The notes: generated from the sequence alone by a model not told the origin. Positions 25,756 to 33,923 are shown, numbered from the stretch's first letter. The stretch: DNA of 45,529 nt from Pseudomonas sp. Ant30-3 (GCF_000690905.1 NZ_JMCL01000096.1:1-45529), one strand, 5' to 3'. Made by a program: numbers and translations.

Positions 25756-25904
25756 CTGTAGCAGCTGCCGAGCCTTCGAGGCTGCGTCCGGCTGCGAAGC
25801 AGTCGTTAAATCTTACCCAGCGGTCTCTCCATTAAACCGTGCGTGCAGAATTTACGACTGCTTCGCAGCCGGACGCAGCCTCGCAGGCTCGGCAGCTGCT
25901 ACAG
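25756..25904. repeat. Long inverted repeat (REP family B) in a divergent promoter region
   Basis: CTGTAGCAGCTGCCGAG at 25756 is mirrored by CTCGGCAGCTGCTACAG ending at 25904. Inner arms around GCTGCGTCCGGCTGCGAAGC (25781-25800) are mirrored by GCTTCGCAGCCGGACGCAGC (25859-25878). It occupies 149 of the 358 bases between the HD gene and the regulator. The remaining 25583-25755 shows no clear gene or promoter. Confidence 0.9.
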
Positions 25905-25940
25905 GTGTAGGGTGCATACCGATCCATTGAGGCGAGTCAA

Positions 25941-26906
25941 ATGACCAAAACCATCGCCATCGTGGTCTTCGCAGGCGTCCAGTCGCTGGATGTCACCGGC
26001 CCCATGGATGTGTTTTCCGAAGCCAATCGTTTCCTTCCCTCGCAGGATCACTATCGCCTGGAAGTGATCGGCGTCGAGCGCGGAGTCATGGCCTGTTCCA
26101 ACGGTTTGTCGCTCAATGCCCATCGGCATTTCAGCGAAGCGCTCGATGCGTATGACTTGTTGCTGGTTGCGGGTGGCCCGCAGTTGCCTTTCATGGACTT
26201 CGGAATGGCCTTCGATGCCTGGCTACGCGAGGCTTGCGCCCGGGCGCAGCGTTTCGGCTCGATCTGCAACGGCGCTTTCACGCTCGCCCGGGCCGGGTTG
26301 CTGCAGGGCAGGACGGTGACTACTCATTGGGGCGATGCAGCGGCGTTGGCGGCGTTGTGCCTTGGCACGCAGGTTGAAGCGGATCGGCTGTACGTGCAGG
26401 ACGGCGAGCTGTACACCTCGGCCGGGGTCACGGCAGGCATTGATTTGTCGCTGTACCTGCTGGCCCGCGATCACGGAGCGGAAGTTGCGCTGAGCGTGGC
26501 AAAACGGCTAGTAGTGTTCACGCAGCGCTCGGGTGGACAATCGCAGTTCAGTCCATTCCTCACGCCCCATGCCGAACCGACGTCGGCGGTGGCGATGGTC
26601 CAGCATTACGTGCTGGCCAATCTCACCGGCGATCTGACAATTGCCGACCTGGCCAATGCGGCCAACATGAGCGCGCGCAACTTTTCCCGGGTGTTTGCCA
26701 AGGACGTGAAAATCACCCCGGCGGAGTTTGTCGAGCGGGCGAGGGTGGATGCGGCGCGGGTGCTGCTTGAGAGCACCCGGTCGCCATTGAAAACCGTGGC
26801 CTACCAATGCGGTTTTCGCGATGCCCAGCACATGCGCAGTGTCTTCAACCGCCGACTCGGGATAACGCCGAAGCAGTTCAGGCTGAATTTTTCGGCGATG
26901 GTTTGA
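25941..26906 (+). CDS. GlxA-family transcriptional regulator (DJ-1/PfpI-like + AraC HTH)
   Basis: A 321-residue cytoplasmic regulator. Residues about 5-185 form a class-I amidotransferase-like (DJ-1/PfpI) sensor domain, with LLVAGGP and the nucleophile-elbow-like GSICNGAFTLA. Residues about 215-318 are an AraC/XylS double helix-turn-helix: LTIADLANAANMSARNFSRVF, then SPLKTVAYQCGFRDAQHMRSVFNRRLGITPKQFR. Members often activate catabolic genes for nitrogen compounds (arginine, betaine, carnitine). The divergent HD hydrolase is the obvious candidate target. ATG 25941 follows GAGGCGAG. Confidence 0.9.
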   Translation: MTKTIAIVVFAGVQSLDVTGPMDVFSEANRFLPSQDHYRLEVIGVERGVMACSNGLSLNAHRHFSEALDAYDLLLVAGGPQLPFMDFGMAFDAWLREACARAQRFGSICNGAFTLARAGLLQGRTVTTHWGDAAALAALCLGTQVEADRLYVQDGELYTSAGVTAGIDLSLYLLARDHGAEVALSVAKRLVVFTQRSGGQSQFSPFLTPHAEPTSAVAMVQHYVLANLTGDLTIADLANAANMSARNFSRVFAKDVKITPAEFVERARVDAARVLLESTRSPLKTVAYQCGFRDAQHMRSVFNRRLGITPKQFRLNFSAMV

Positions 26907-26936
26907 GCGGGTATTTAGAGTGCCCGTCAGTGCCTC

Positions 26937-27031
26937 ATCGTCGGATCGCCGCCCGGAGCAAGCGCGCTCCCACATCTGGAACGCATTCCACCCTGTGGGA
27001 GCGAGCATGCTCCGGGCGGCGATCCGACGAT
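26937..27031. repeat. Extended REP doublet (family C variant) with long perfect stem
   Basis: A perfect 24-bp outer inverted repeat, 26937-26960 and 27008-27031 (contains GATCGCCGCCCGGAGCA). The inner GCTCCCACA / TGTGGGAGC pair continues the stem after a short mismatch. It lies between the convergent regulator and hacB genes. Confidence 0.9.
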
Positions 27032-27054
27032 TGCTGCAGCTCAGGCGACAAGTT

Positions 27055-29457
27055 TTACCGCGCCGGCAAAATCTTCAACGTACTCCGCGTATTGGCCATG
27101 ACTTCCTCATCATTGAGGTACGCCTGGAAATACACTCCTTCGATATACGCCTCGGCCTGATCCTCATAGTGCTTGTCCAGCGGCACGCCGCTCTGGCCAA
27201 GCGGGTTGACGGTCAGGCTGTGCGCCGGGTCGGCGAAGTCGATCAGACGGCGGGTCGAGGGGCCGTAAGTAACGGGCCACGGCGCGGGGCCGATTTTCGA
27301 TGACAGGTTGTTCGGCACTTCATGGCTGCCGGGCGCGGCGAACGGTCCGACGTTAAACACACGGTCCAGCGGCTTCTGCTGACTCAGCGGATGGCCGTGC
27401 GTCAGCGTGTGCGCCTTGCCCCACTGCCATTGCGCAGTATCGCCACCCAGTGTGGACCGAAGGTGCGCAAGGCTCGCTTGCCACGCCAGCTTGACCGTAT
27501 CGGCGCGCGTTTCCTTGCCGAGGGTGTTGCGGTTATCCCACCACGGCGATTTCGCATCTGCGGCCAGGCGAGGCAGCGCGGCATCGATCACCCGGGTCGA
27601 GAGCAGCGTTTCGAAAAAGTCATTGCCCAGTTCGTCGTGCATCGTCGCGTCGGCCAGGTTGAACAGCAACTGGTTGAACAGCGTAGCGCTGGTGGAATCC
27701 AGCGGATAGTCGCCTTTCCACTGCGCCAATTGCTCGATCATTTTCAGCTCGGCCGCATCGCTCGTCACGTCGCGCAGTACCGGCAACAACGGCGCGAGCA
27801 AACGCGGGCCGTACGCGGTTGTGGTGCCCAATTGCAGTTGCTTGCTCGCTTCCAGATCCCATTTGATGGTCTTGTCACTGAGTTCGCGGTTGAGCTGCTG
27901 CCCGCGATCGGCCAGGTTGTAATAGCCCGGGATCTCGATGCCCGCCGGTGACACCGGTTGGAAATTGGCCGAGACGATATAGCCGCGCGCCGGGTTCTCT
28001 TCCTGCGGATTGGCGCTGAACGGGTAGAAACCATCCTTGTCCGCCTCAGCGCTACCACCATCGAGGATGAACCACGGCCGCACGCCCGCCGGACGCTTCG
28101 GCAGTTGCGCTGCCGCCCACCAGCCGATGTCGCCCTTGGCATTGGCCCAAACGATGTTCAGGCCCGGCGCCTGGACCTTGGCAGCTGCACTGCGAGCCTT
28201 GGCCAGGGTGTCGGCGCGGTTGAGCTGGTAGAAGCCCTCAAGGATCGGGTTCTGGCTTTCGAGGAAACCCCACCACATGGCAATCGGTGTTTTGCCGGCG
28301 TTCTTGCCCAGTGCGTCATTGACGATCGGGCCATGCGGCGACTGGCGCAGCACCAGCGTCACCGGTGCCTGGCCCTTGACTGCGATCTGCTGTTCGGTGG
28401 TAACCATGTCCACCCAATTGCCGCGATACCAGACCTGGTTTGGATTGTCCGGATTGACCTTCTCGGCAATCAGATCCAGATCGTCGTTCTGGAACATGGT
28501 GATGCTCCAGCCGAAATGGCTATTCAACCCGAGGGAAGCGAATGGCATCAGCGCCTGATAGTGGCCGTACAGATCAAAGCCCGGCGCCGAGAGCTGAGCT
28601 TCGTACCACACCGATGGCGCGGAGAAACGAATGTGTGGATCACCGGCCAGCAGCGGTTTGCCGCTTTTGGTGCGGCTACCAGCGACCACCCAGGCGTTGC
28701 TGCCTTCAAACTGCGGCAGGCCGTTGTCGGCCAATACCTGTTCGCTCAGGCGGGCGAGGGCATTGAGGTCTTGCCAGTCCACGTTGGCAAGGTGCCGCAC
28801 AGTGCTGCCAGGGTGTTTCGCCAGTACGCCGTTGGGCTGCCATTCCAGATCGAAGACTTTCAGGTACTCGGGGCCGAGCTGATCGCGCACGTAGGTCAAC
28901 AACGGTTCGGTGCGAAACGCTGCAGCAAAACTGTAGGCCATGTAGCCGGCGATGCTGATGGTGTCCTGCGCGGTAAACGGGCGCTTGGAAATGCCGAGCG
29001 CATCGAACTCGGCAGGCTTCGCGTGGCTGTCCTGATACTGGTTGATGCCGTCGAGATAAGCCTGCATGGCGATGAACGTGGGCGACTGCTTGTCCAGATT
29101 CGCCAGGTAGGTTTCAGCGCGTTCGCGAATGCGCAGGCTACGCATCAGCTTGTCAGTGTCGAGCAGTTTCGGGCCGAGCACTTCCGCCAGTTCGCCGCGG
29201 GCGAGACGGCGCAGGATTTCCATCTGGAACAAGCGGTCCTGGGCGTGCACGTAGCCGAGGGCTCGGTACATATCGGGTTCGTTTTCAGCACGAATATGCG
29301 GAACGCCACGCTCGTCGTAACGCACCGTGACCGAACCTTGCAGATGCTGCAATTCGACCATGCCCTGGCGTGTCGGCTGCTTGCTGTAGACGTACCAACC
29401 GACCCCGGCGGCGAGCACGACGATCAGCAGGGCAAGTACGGTCAGCAGACGCTTCAT
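27055..29457 (-). CDS. hacB: Penicillin-amidase-family acylase, HacB-type (acyl-homoserine lactone acylase)
   Basis: An 800-residue Ntn-hydrolase precursor. It begins with a hydrophobic export segment (residues 1-22, LLTVLALLIVVLAAGVGWYVY). The alpha chain contains VRYDERGVPHIRAENE and GYVHAQDRLFQMEILRRLARGEL, both family signatures. The autoproteolysis site and nucleophile are seen in QFEGSNAWVV: Gly252-Ser253, so Ser253 becomes the N terminus of the beta chain. In P. aeruginosa, PA0305 (HacB) of this type sits next to the spu operon and cleaves long-chain acyl-homoserine lactones and some beta-lactams; the substrate here is inferred. ATG 29457 follows AAGGAA. The thioredoxin-like gene 83 bases upstream on the same strand is probably co-transcribed. 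Confidence 0.9.
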   Translation of the reverse strand: MKRLLTVLALLIVVLAAGVGWYVYSKQPTRQGMVELQHLQGSVTVRYDERGVPHIRAENEPDMYRALGYVHAQDRLFQMEILRRLARGELAEVLGPKLLDTDKLMRSLRIRERAETYLANLDKQSPTFIAMQAYLDGINQYQDSHAKPAEFDALGISKRPFTAQDTISIAGYMAYSFAAAFRTEPLLTYVRDQLGPEYLKVFDLEWQPNGVLAKHPGSTVRHLANVDWQDLNALARLSEQVLADNGLPQFEGSNAWVVAGSRTKSGKPLLAGDPHIRFSAPSVWYEAQLSAPGFDLYGHYQALMPFASLGLNSHFGWSITMFQNDDLDLIAEKVNPDNPNQVWYRGNWVDMVTTEQQIAVKGQAPVTLVLRQSPHGPIVNDALGKNAGKTPIAMWWGFLESQNPILEGFYQLNRADTLAKARSAAAKVQAPGLNIVWANAKGDIGWWAAAQLPKRPAGVRPWFILDGGSAEADKDGFYPFSANPQEENPARGYIVSANFQPVSPAGIEIPGYYNLADRGQQLNRELSDKTIKWDLEASKQLQLGTTTAYGPRLLAPLLPVLRDVTSDAAELKMIEQLAQWKGDYPLDSTSATLFNQLLFNLADATMHDELGNDFFETLLSTRVIDAALPRLAADAKSPWWDNRNTLGKETRADTVKLAWQASLAHLRSTLGGDTAQWQWGKAHTLTHGHPLSQQKPLDRVFNVGPFAAPGSHEVPNNLSSKIGPAPWPVTYGPSTRRLIDFADPAHSLTVNPLGQSGVPLDKHYEDQAEAYIEGVYFQAYLNDEEVMANTRSTLKILPAR

Positions 29458-29540
29458 GAGAATTCCTTGTTCTTGTTATGTAAGGCAGCAGTTCCCTGGC
29501 GCCACTGTTTAACACGGCTTGCCGGCCCGGCCCATCACCC

Positions 29541-30152
29541 TTAGGAGGGATTCGTATTGCCGGGTTTGTCACGCTTCGCGGTGTGGGCCTGCCACGGGCA
29601 GTAACACCCCACCGCCAACGTGTGCGTGGCGTTCACCGCGCGACCTTCGTTAAGCGCCTGCAGAATCGGCTCGATAAAACTGTTACTGGAATTGCACGTC
29701 AGGCCTTCGCTGTACGGGCCGAAGTACGCCAGTTTGCCGCTGCGATCCCAGATTGCCACGGCGGGGCTGGCGGGGATCTGTTCTGCGCCGGGTAAAACCG
29801 TAATGGTTTTCAGATCGCCCAGGCTGTCCGGCAATTGCCCGTGGCTGCCGGTTTTTTGCACGGCATAAAATTCCACGCCTTGCGGCGCGTAGCGGGCGAC
29901 CAGTTCGGTGAGGTGTTGTTGATTGCCGACATTGCACGGGCAGGCTGGATCCCAGAAGTGCACGAGGCGGATCGCGCCGGCGCCGGCGAGCTGATCGGGC
30001 AGGCGCAAGGGATCGCCGGAGAACACCGCCGTATGCGAACTGAATGCGCGCAGGTAGCGGCCCTGAAACCAGTCATACGCCGCCCACAAAACACCGGCAC
30101 ACACGAGAACGAGCAGGGTGGCGGGCAGTGGGGTGCGGTAAGGCGAACGCAT
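29541..30152 (-). CDS. Membrane-anchored thioredoxin-like protein (DUF6436 type)
   Basis: A 203-residue protein with one N-terminal hydrophobic segment (about residues 9-26) and an extracytoplasmic domain. The redox-like motif is FWDPACPCNVGN (Cys71, Cys73: a C-x-C rather than thioredoxin's C-x-x-C), followed by a thioredoxin-like fold pattern with a cis-Pro-like PASPAVAIWD. Later cysteines occur at LTCNSS and VGCYCPW. The function is unknown. It lies upstream of hacB on the same strand, so a role in the redox or folding state of exported proteins is only a guess. ATG 30152 follows GAGGA. Confidence 0.8.
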   Translation of the reverse strand: MRSPYRTPLPATLLVLVCAGVLWAAYDWFQGRYLRAFSSHTAVFSGDPLRLPDQLAGAGAIRLVHFWDPACPCNVGNQQHLTELVARYAPQGVEFYAVQKTGSHGQLPDSLGDLKTITVLPGAEQIPASPAVAIWDRSGKLAYFGPYSEGLTCNSSNSFIEPILQALNEGRAVNATHTLAVGCYCPWQAHTAKRDKPGNTNPS

Positions 30153-30249
30153 GGGTCGGTGTCCTCGAAGGTCGCCCAGCTTGCCATGCTTGCCGCGACA
30201 GATGAATATCGCAGGCCCATAAAGTCTGTTTCATGATTTGGAATCATCC

Positions 30250-31188
30250 ATGCCTGCCAACTTCGACCCTGATGTTCTGCGTGCCAGCTTGCGGCCCTTG
30301 GCCGGGTGGCAGTCGCTGTCGAAAGAAGCGCAGGCTTACCAGCGCTTCTACGGTGTGGATTTCCCCGGGCGGGAATTGCGCAGTGGTCTGGGTCGTTTCG
30401 AGGTGGGCGGTTACCAAGTGGTCAGCCAGGTCTGGTGGCCAGCGCGGGCGAAGGCGACGCTGCTGTTGTTCCACGGTTTCTACGATCACACCGGGCTGTA
30501 TCGTCATGTGATCGAGTGGGCGCTGGATCAGGGTTTTGCGGTGCTTGCCTGCGACTTGCCGGGGCATGGGCTTTCCAGCGGTGAGCGGGCGAGTATCAAG
30601 GATTTCGCCGAGTATCAGGACACGCTGCAAGGACTGTTTGTCGAGGCGCAGGCGCTGGACTTACCGAAACCGTGGCACCTGTGCGGACAAAGCACCGGCG
30701 GTGCGATTGTGATTGATCACGTCTTGAACGCGGGTGCGGACAGTCCGGCCCAAGGTCAGGTGATCCTCTTGTCGCCATTGGTGCGACCGCGCGCCTGGGG
30801 CTGGTCGCAGCTCAGCTATTACGTGCTCAAGCCTTTCGTCAAAGGCATCGCGCGGCGCTTTAGCGAAAACTCCAACGATCCGGATTTTTTACCGTTCCTG
30901 CAGGCCGATCCGCTACAGCCGCGGCGTTTACCGACGGCGTGGGTTGGTGCATTGGCGCGGTGGATCAAGCGAATTGAAGCCGCGCCGGCCAGCACTCGGC
31001 GCCCGCTGATTGTGCAGGGGCAGGCGGACATGACGGTGGATTGGGTGCATAACCTGCAGATATTGAAAGCCAAGTTCGATCGACCGCAGGTGTTGATGTT
31101 GCCGCAAGGGCGACATCATCTGGCGAACGAGACGTTGGCGATGCGGCAGGAGTATTTCGGGTTTTTGACGAAGCGGATTAATGGCTGA
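30250..31188 (+). CDS. Alpha/beta hydrolase (lysophospholipase/monoacylglycerol lipase-like)
   Basis: A 312-residue serine hydrolase. The nucleophile elbow is GQSTG with Ser148, where the family usually has G-H-S-x-G. FHGFYDHTGLYRHV carries the oxyanion HG motif, and DLPGHGLSSGERA is typical of the lysophospholipase (Hydrolase_4) group. The catalytic His candidate is in LPQGRHHLANE near the end, and the Asp candidate in GQADMTVDW. No signal peptide is seen. The ATG at 30250 is chosen over a TTG four codons upstream; the ribosome-binding site is weak. Substrate unknown. Confidence 0.85.
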   Translation: MPANFDPDVLRASLRPLAGWQSLSKEAQAYQRFYGVDFPGRELRSGLGRFEVGGYQVVSQVWWPARAKATLLLFHGFYDHTGLYRHVIEWALDQGFAVLACDLPGHGLSSGERASIKDFAEYQDTLQGLFVEAQALDLPKPWHLCGQSTGGAIVIDHVLNAGADSPAQGQVILLSPLVRPRAWGWSQLSYYVLKPFVKGIARRFSENSNDPDFLPFLQADPLQPRRLPTAWVGALARWIKRIEAAPASTRRPLIVQGQADMTVDWVHNLQILKAKFDRPQVLMLPQGRHHLANETLAMRQEYFGFLTKRING

Positions 31189-31212
31189 GGTCTTTAGTGG
31201 CAGTTTCGGCCC

Positions 31213-31239
31213 TATCGCGGGCAAGCCTCGCTCCCACAG
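31213..31239. repeat. Single REP arm (family C)
   Basis: TATCGCGGGCAAGCCTCGCTCCCACAG-type arm without a partner, between the convergent hydrolase and DUF2059 genes. Confidence 0.75.
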
Positions 31240-31254
31240 TTGACCGAGTAGTAC

Positions 31255-31992
31255 TCAAGGATTCTGCCCCACCGCCAACCCCGCCCGAATCGCCGCCAGT
31301 GCTGCCTGGTAATAAGCCTTGCCTTCAGTCGACTCGGCAAACGTGGCGAATTCTTCCAGTTCGTTATCCGACAGGTCGCGGTAAACGTACAGCAGCGTGT
31401 TATTCACATCGCTGCCGATCTGATCCATCAAACGCTGGCGTTGCCCGTTCAACATGCCTTGCGCCTGACCGCCACCGAGCAGGCCGGGGATCATCGAACT
31501 CAGGCTGTCGGCCGCGACACCGGCGATTGCCAGACTGACTTCCGCACCCGCTTCGCGCGCCGGTAATGCCTGGGCCAAGTGGCCGATGATCAGTTGGCGG
31601 TTATCGCTGACCTGCATCTTCGGCAGACCCTGGGCGTTTTTCGCCAGTTGATCGCGCCGGGTCGCGAGCAATTCAGCCGCGACGATTTTCTTGCCCAAGG
31701 GCGACTGAAAAAATGCCAGGGCCGGTTGGGGGTCGGCGAGGGTCTTGCGCAGTTGCGCTTCGGCACGCTGATCCACAGCCTGTGATGCAAAGCGTTTGTT
31801 GCTGTTGTTCAACAGCGCCTGAAATACCGCCGGCGGCAGGCTGTTCTGATAGCGCTGCTGCGCCGCCGAGAGGGCGTCGTTGAAATGCGCGCGTTGTTCC
31901 GGCCAGCCGGCAACCTTGTACAGCTGGTCGTAGCCGTCTGCCCAGGCAGGCATTACGCAGAATATCAGCAGTGAGAAAAGCAAACGGCGCAT
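31255..31992 (-). CDS. Periplasmic DUF2059-domain protein
   Basis: A 245-residue protein with a signal peptide (MRRLLFSLLIFCVMPAWADG, cleavage near AWA-D). The C-terminal part (about 165-240) shows the DUF2059 pattern LYVYRDLSDNELEEFATFAESTEGKAYYQA. Helical throughout, with no catalytic motif. The ATG at 31992 with AGGAG upstream is preferred over the frame's longer start at 32130, which would lack an export signal. It is divergent from the dioxygenase gene; function unknown. Confidence 0.82.
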   Translation of the reverse strand: MRRLLFSLLIFCVMPAWADGYDQLYKVAGWPEQRAHFNDALSAAQQRYQNSLPPAVFQALLNNSNKRFASQAVDQRAEAQLRKTLADPQPALAFFQSPLGKKIVAAELLATRRDQLAKNAQGLPKMQVSDNRQLIIGHLAQALPAREAGAEVSLAIAGVAADSLSSMIPGLLGGGQAQGMLNGQRQRLMDQIGSDVNNTLLYVYRDLSDNELEEFATFAESTEGKAYYQAALAAIRAGLAVGQNP

Positions 31993-32100
31993 AGGGACTC
32001 CTGTCAGCAGGCGACTATTCTCCGTGTGGCATCCGGACTTGTCGAGAATTCGTATCAAGGCGCTGCGCGGCTCTGTCGGATTTTCGGACACAGGAATACT

Positions 32101-32733
32101 ATGCGCGCCATGCAAATACCCTCTGATCACCCGCTGCTGTTACGTATCGTCGACGACCTGGCCGAACAGGGCTGGTCGCAGCAGAATATCTTCCTGCCTC
32201 TGGATCTGACCGGAGCACTGGCGGGCGAGTGCCGTAAACGTGCTGCCGAAGGTGAACTGGCCCCGGCTGCAGTGGGGCGCGGGGCGACCTCGGAAGTGCG
32301 CGAAGGCATTCGTGGCGACCACATTCAGTGGATCGAGCCGGGTCAGGCACCGGCGTGTGATAGCTACCTGCAGCTGATGGACAGCCTGCGCGAGGCGATG
32401 AATCGCGGTTTGTACCTGGGCCTTGAAGACTTCGAAAGCCATTTTGCGATGTACCCGCCCGGGGCTTTTTATCTCAAGCACGTCGACCGTTTCCGCGATG
32501 ATGACCGGCGCATGGTCTCGGCGGTGGTCTATCTCAATGACGGCTGGTTGCCGGAACACGGCGGTCAGCTGCGCATGTACCTCAAGGATGGCGTTGAATA
32601 CGATGTGGTGCCGACCGGAGGCTGCCTGGTGGTGTTCCTCTCGGGCGGAGTGCCCCACGAAGTTTTGCCGGCAACGCGTGATCGCCTGTCTCTGACGGGC
32701 TGGTTCCGGCGTCGCGGCAACGAGCCGTTCTGA
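32101..32733 (+). CDS. 2-oxoglutarate/Fe(II)-dependent oxygenase (prolyl-4-hydroxylase-like)
   Basis: A 210-residue protein with the iron facial triad readable: His127-x-Asp129 in YLKHVDRF and His186 in VPHEVLP. Arg195 (RDRLSLTGWFRRR) is placed to bind 2-oxoglutarate. GGQLRMYL is the usual strand after the first ligands. The family hydroxylates proteins or small molecules; the substrate is unknown. ATG 32101 is used; the third-codon ATG at 32110 is an alternative. It ends two bases before the DUF523 gene, so the two form a tight operon. Confidence 0.88.
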   Translation: MRAMQIPSDHPLLLRIVDDLAEQGWSQQNIFLPLDLTGALAGECRKRAAEGELAPAAVGRGATSEVREGIRGDHIQWIEPGQAPACDSYLQLMDSLREAMNRGLYLGLEDFESHFAMYPPGAFYLKHVDRFRDDDRRMVSAVVYLNDGWLPEHGGQLRMYLKDGVEYDVVPTGGCLVVFLSGGVPHEVLPATRDRLSLTGWFRRRGNEPF

Positions 32734-32735
32734 TC

Positions 32736-33215
32736 ATGCAAAAGATTCTGGTAAGCCGTTGTCTGCTGGGGCACCGCGTTCGCTACGACGGCGGGGCCAG
32801 CGGGCCGTTTGATCTGCTTCAGCAGTGGCTTGATGAAGGCCGCGTGGTGCCGCTGTGTCCGGAAGTGGCCGGCGGTTTGCCGACACCGCGGGCGGCGGCG
32901 GAGATTCCCGGCGGGCAGGGGAGTGAAGTGCTGGATGGGCAGGCCGCGGTAATCACGACGGATGGCGAAGATGTCAGTGCGCAGTTTCTTAGCGGTGCTC
33001 ACCAAGCGCTGGCGTTAGTGCGCGAGCACGGTATTCGAGTTGCCGTGCTGAAGGCCAACAGCCCGTCGTGCGGTAATTTGCTCACCTATGACGGGACGTT
33101 CAGTGGCGTGAAGGTCAGCGGCGAAGGCGTCACCGCTGCGTTGCTCAAACGCCATGGCGTGCAAGTCTTCAGTGAGCTGGAACTGGCCGAAGCCGGCGCC
33201 GCACTGAAAATCTAA
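32736..33215 (+). CDS. DUF523 protein, TudS-like candidate desulfidase
   Basis: A 159-residue cytoplasmic protein of the DUF523 family with its three conserved cysteines: Cys9 (VSRCLLG), Cys41 (PLCPE) and Cys112 (NSPSCG). Characterised DUF523 members (TudS) use these to hold a [4Fe-4S] cluster that removes sulfur from 2-thiouracil; whether this copy does so is inferred. It starts two bases after the dioxygenase stop, implying co-expression. A REP doublet follows. Confidence 0.85.
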   Translation: MQKILVSRCLLGHRVRYDGGASGPFDLLQQWLDEGRVVPLCPEVAGGLPTPRAAAEIPGGQGSEVLDGQAAVITTDGEDVSAQFLSGAHQALALVREHGIRVAVLKANSPSCGNLLTYDGTFSGVKVSGEGVTAALLKRHGVQVFSELELAEAGAALKI

Positions 33216-33229
33216 AGCCCCACATACCC

Positions 33230-33320
33230 CTGTAGGAGCCGGCTTGCTGGCGATAGCTTGATAACAGTCGACGAGAGGTTGAATGTTAAATCGCAATCGC
33301 CAGCAAGCCGGCTCCTACAG
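33230..33320. repeat. REP doublet (family A)
   Basis: CTGTAGGAGCCGGCTTGCTG at 33230 is mirrored by CAGCAAGCCGGCTCCTACAG ending at 33320. It lies between the convergent DUF523 and solute-binding protein genes. Confidence 0.9.
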
Positions 33321-33335
33321 TTGATCGCGTAAGGC

Positions 33336-33923
33336 TCAAGGTTTCTGCGCCGTACCCGCATCCGCCTTCAACCACTTCTGCTCCAGCGCCTCCAGGCGTC
33401 CATCTGCCTTGATCCGCTGCAACGCGTTCTCCAGACTGGCGTGAAACGCCGGGTTACCTTTCTGAAACGGTATCGCCAGGCTTACTTTCTGCACTGCTTT
33501 GGGTGCGGCGTCCTGCAGCGACTGCACCAGCACCATCGGCCGCGGTTGTTCTTCCTTCTGCGCGATCAATTGCCCGTCGGCGATTGTGTAAGGCTCGCTG
33601 AAGTCGAAACGATCCTTGAGATCCGGGGTCAGTGCTATGTGATTGATGGCGACGTCGTACTTGCCGCTCTCGACGCCGGCCAGCAGATCATTGGCATCAG
33701 TGACGACGAAGTCGGCGCGCACATCCAGTTCACTGGCCAGCATCTGACCCAGCTCGACTTCAAAGCCTGCGAGTTTGCCGTCGTCCTTGTAATTGAAGGG
33801 CGGTGTATTAGCCTCAAGGGCAATGCGCAGTTCACCGCGGTCGTTGACGTCGTCGATCAGTTCGGCATGAGCCAGCGGGCTCAGAAGGGGTAGCAGGCAG
33901 ATCAGGCCAGGCAGAAAGCGCAT
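33336..33923 (-). CDS. Short family-3 solute-binding protein (amino-acid type)
   Basis: 195 residues against the usual 240-270. The signal peptide is MRFLPGLICLLPLLSPLAHA, then LIDDVNDRGELRIALEANTPPFNYKDDGKLAGFEVELGQ, a standard lobe-1 start. YDVAINHIALTPDLKDRFDFSEPYTIADGQLI reaches the first hinge. The central lobe-2 core (the family's GKKVGVQxGT...GRxDA region) is missing. The chain resumes with AIPFQKGNPAFHASLENALQRIKADG, the family's C-terminal part. The frame is uninterrupted. The ATG at 33923 has AAGGAG five bases upstream. No permease or ATPase gene is adjacent. It could be a reduced binding protein or a remnant that is still expressed. Confidence 0.85.
   Translation of the reverse strand: MRFLPGLICLLPLLSPLAHAELIDDVNDRGELRIALEANTPPFNYKDDGKLAGFEVELGQMLASELDVRADFVVTDANDLLAGVESGKYDVAINHIALTPDLKDRFDFSEPYTIADGQLIAQKEEQPRPMVLVQSLQDAAPKAVQKVSLAIPFQKGNPAFHASLENALQRIKADGRLEALEQKWLKADAGTAQKP

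Noticed and set aside
27958..29544. 528-codon open frame antisense to hacB
   Set aside because: Lies wholly over the well-supported hacB gene; the translation has no recognisable domain and is typical of a GC-rich shadow frame.
33336..33923. Frameshift explaining the short solute-binding protein
   Set aside because: Other frames of the region do not contain the missing lobe-2 sequence, and the frame is continuous, so a deletion rather than a frameshift explains it.
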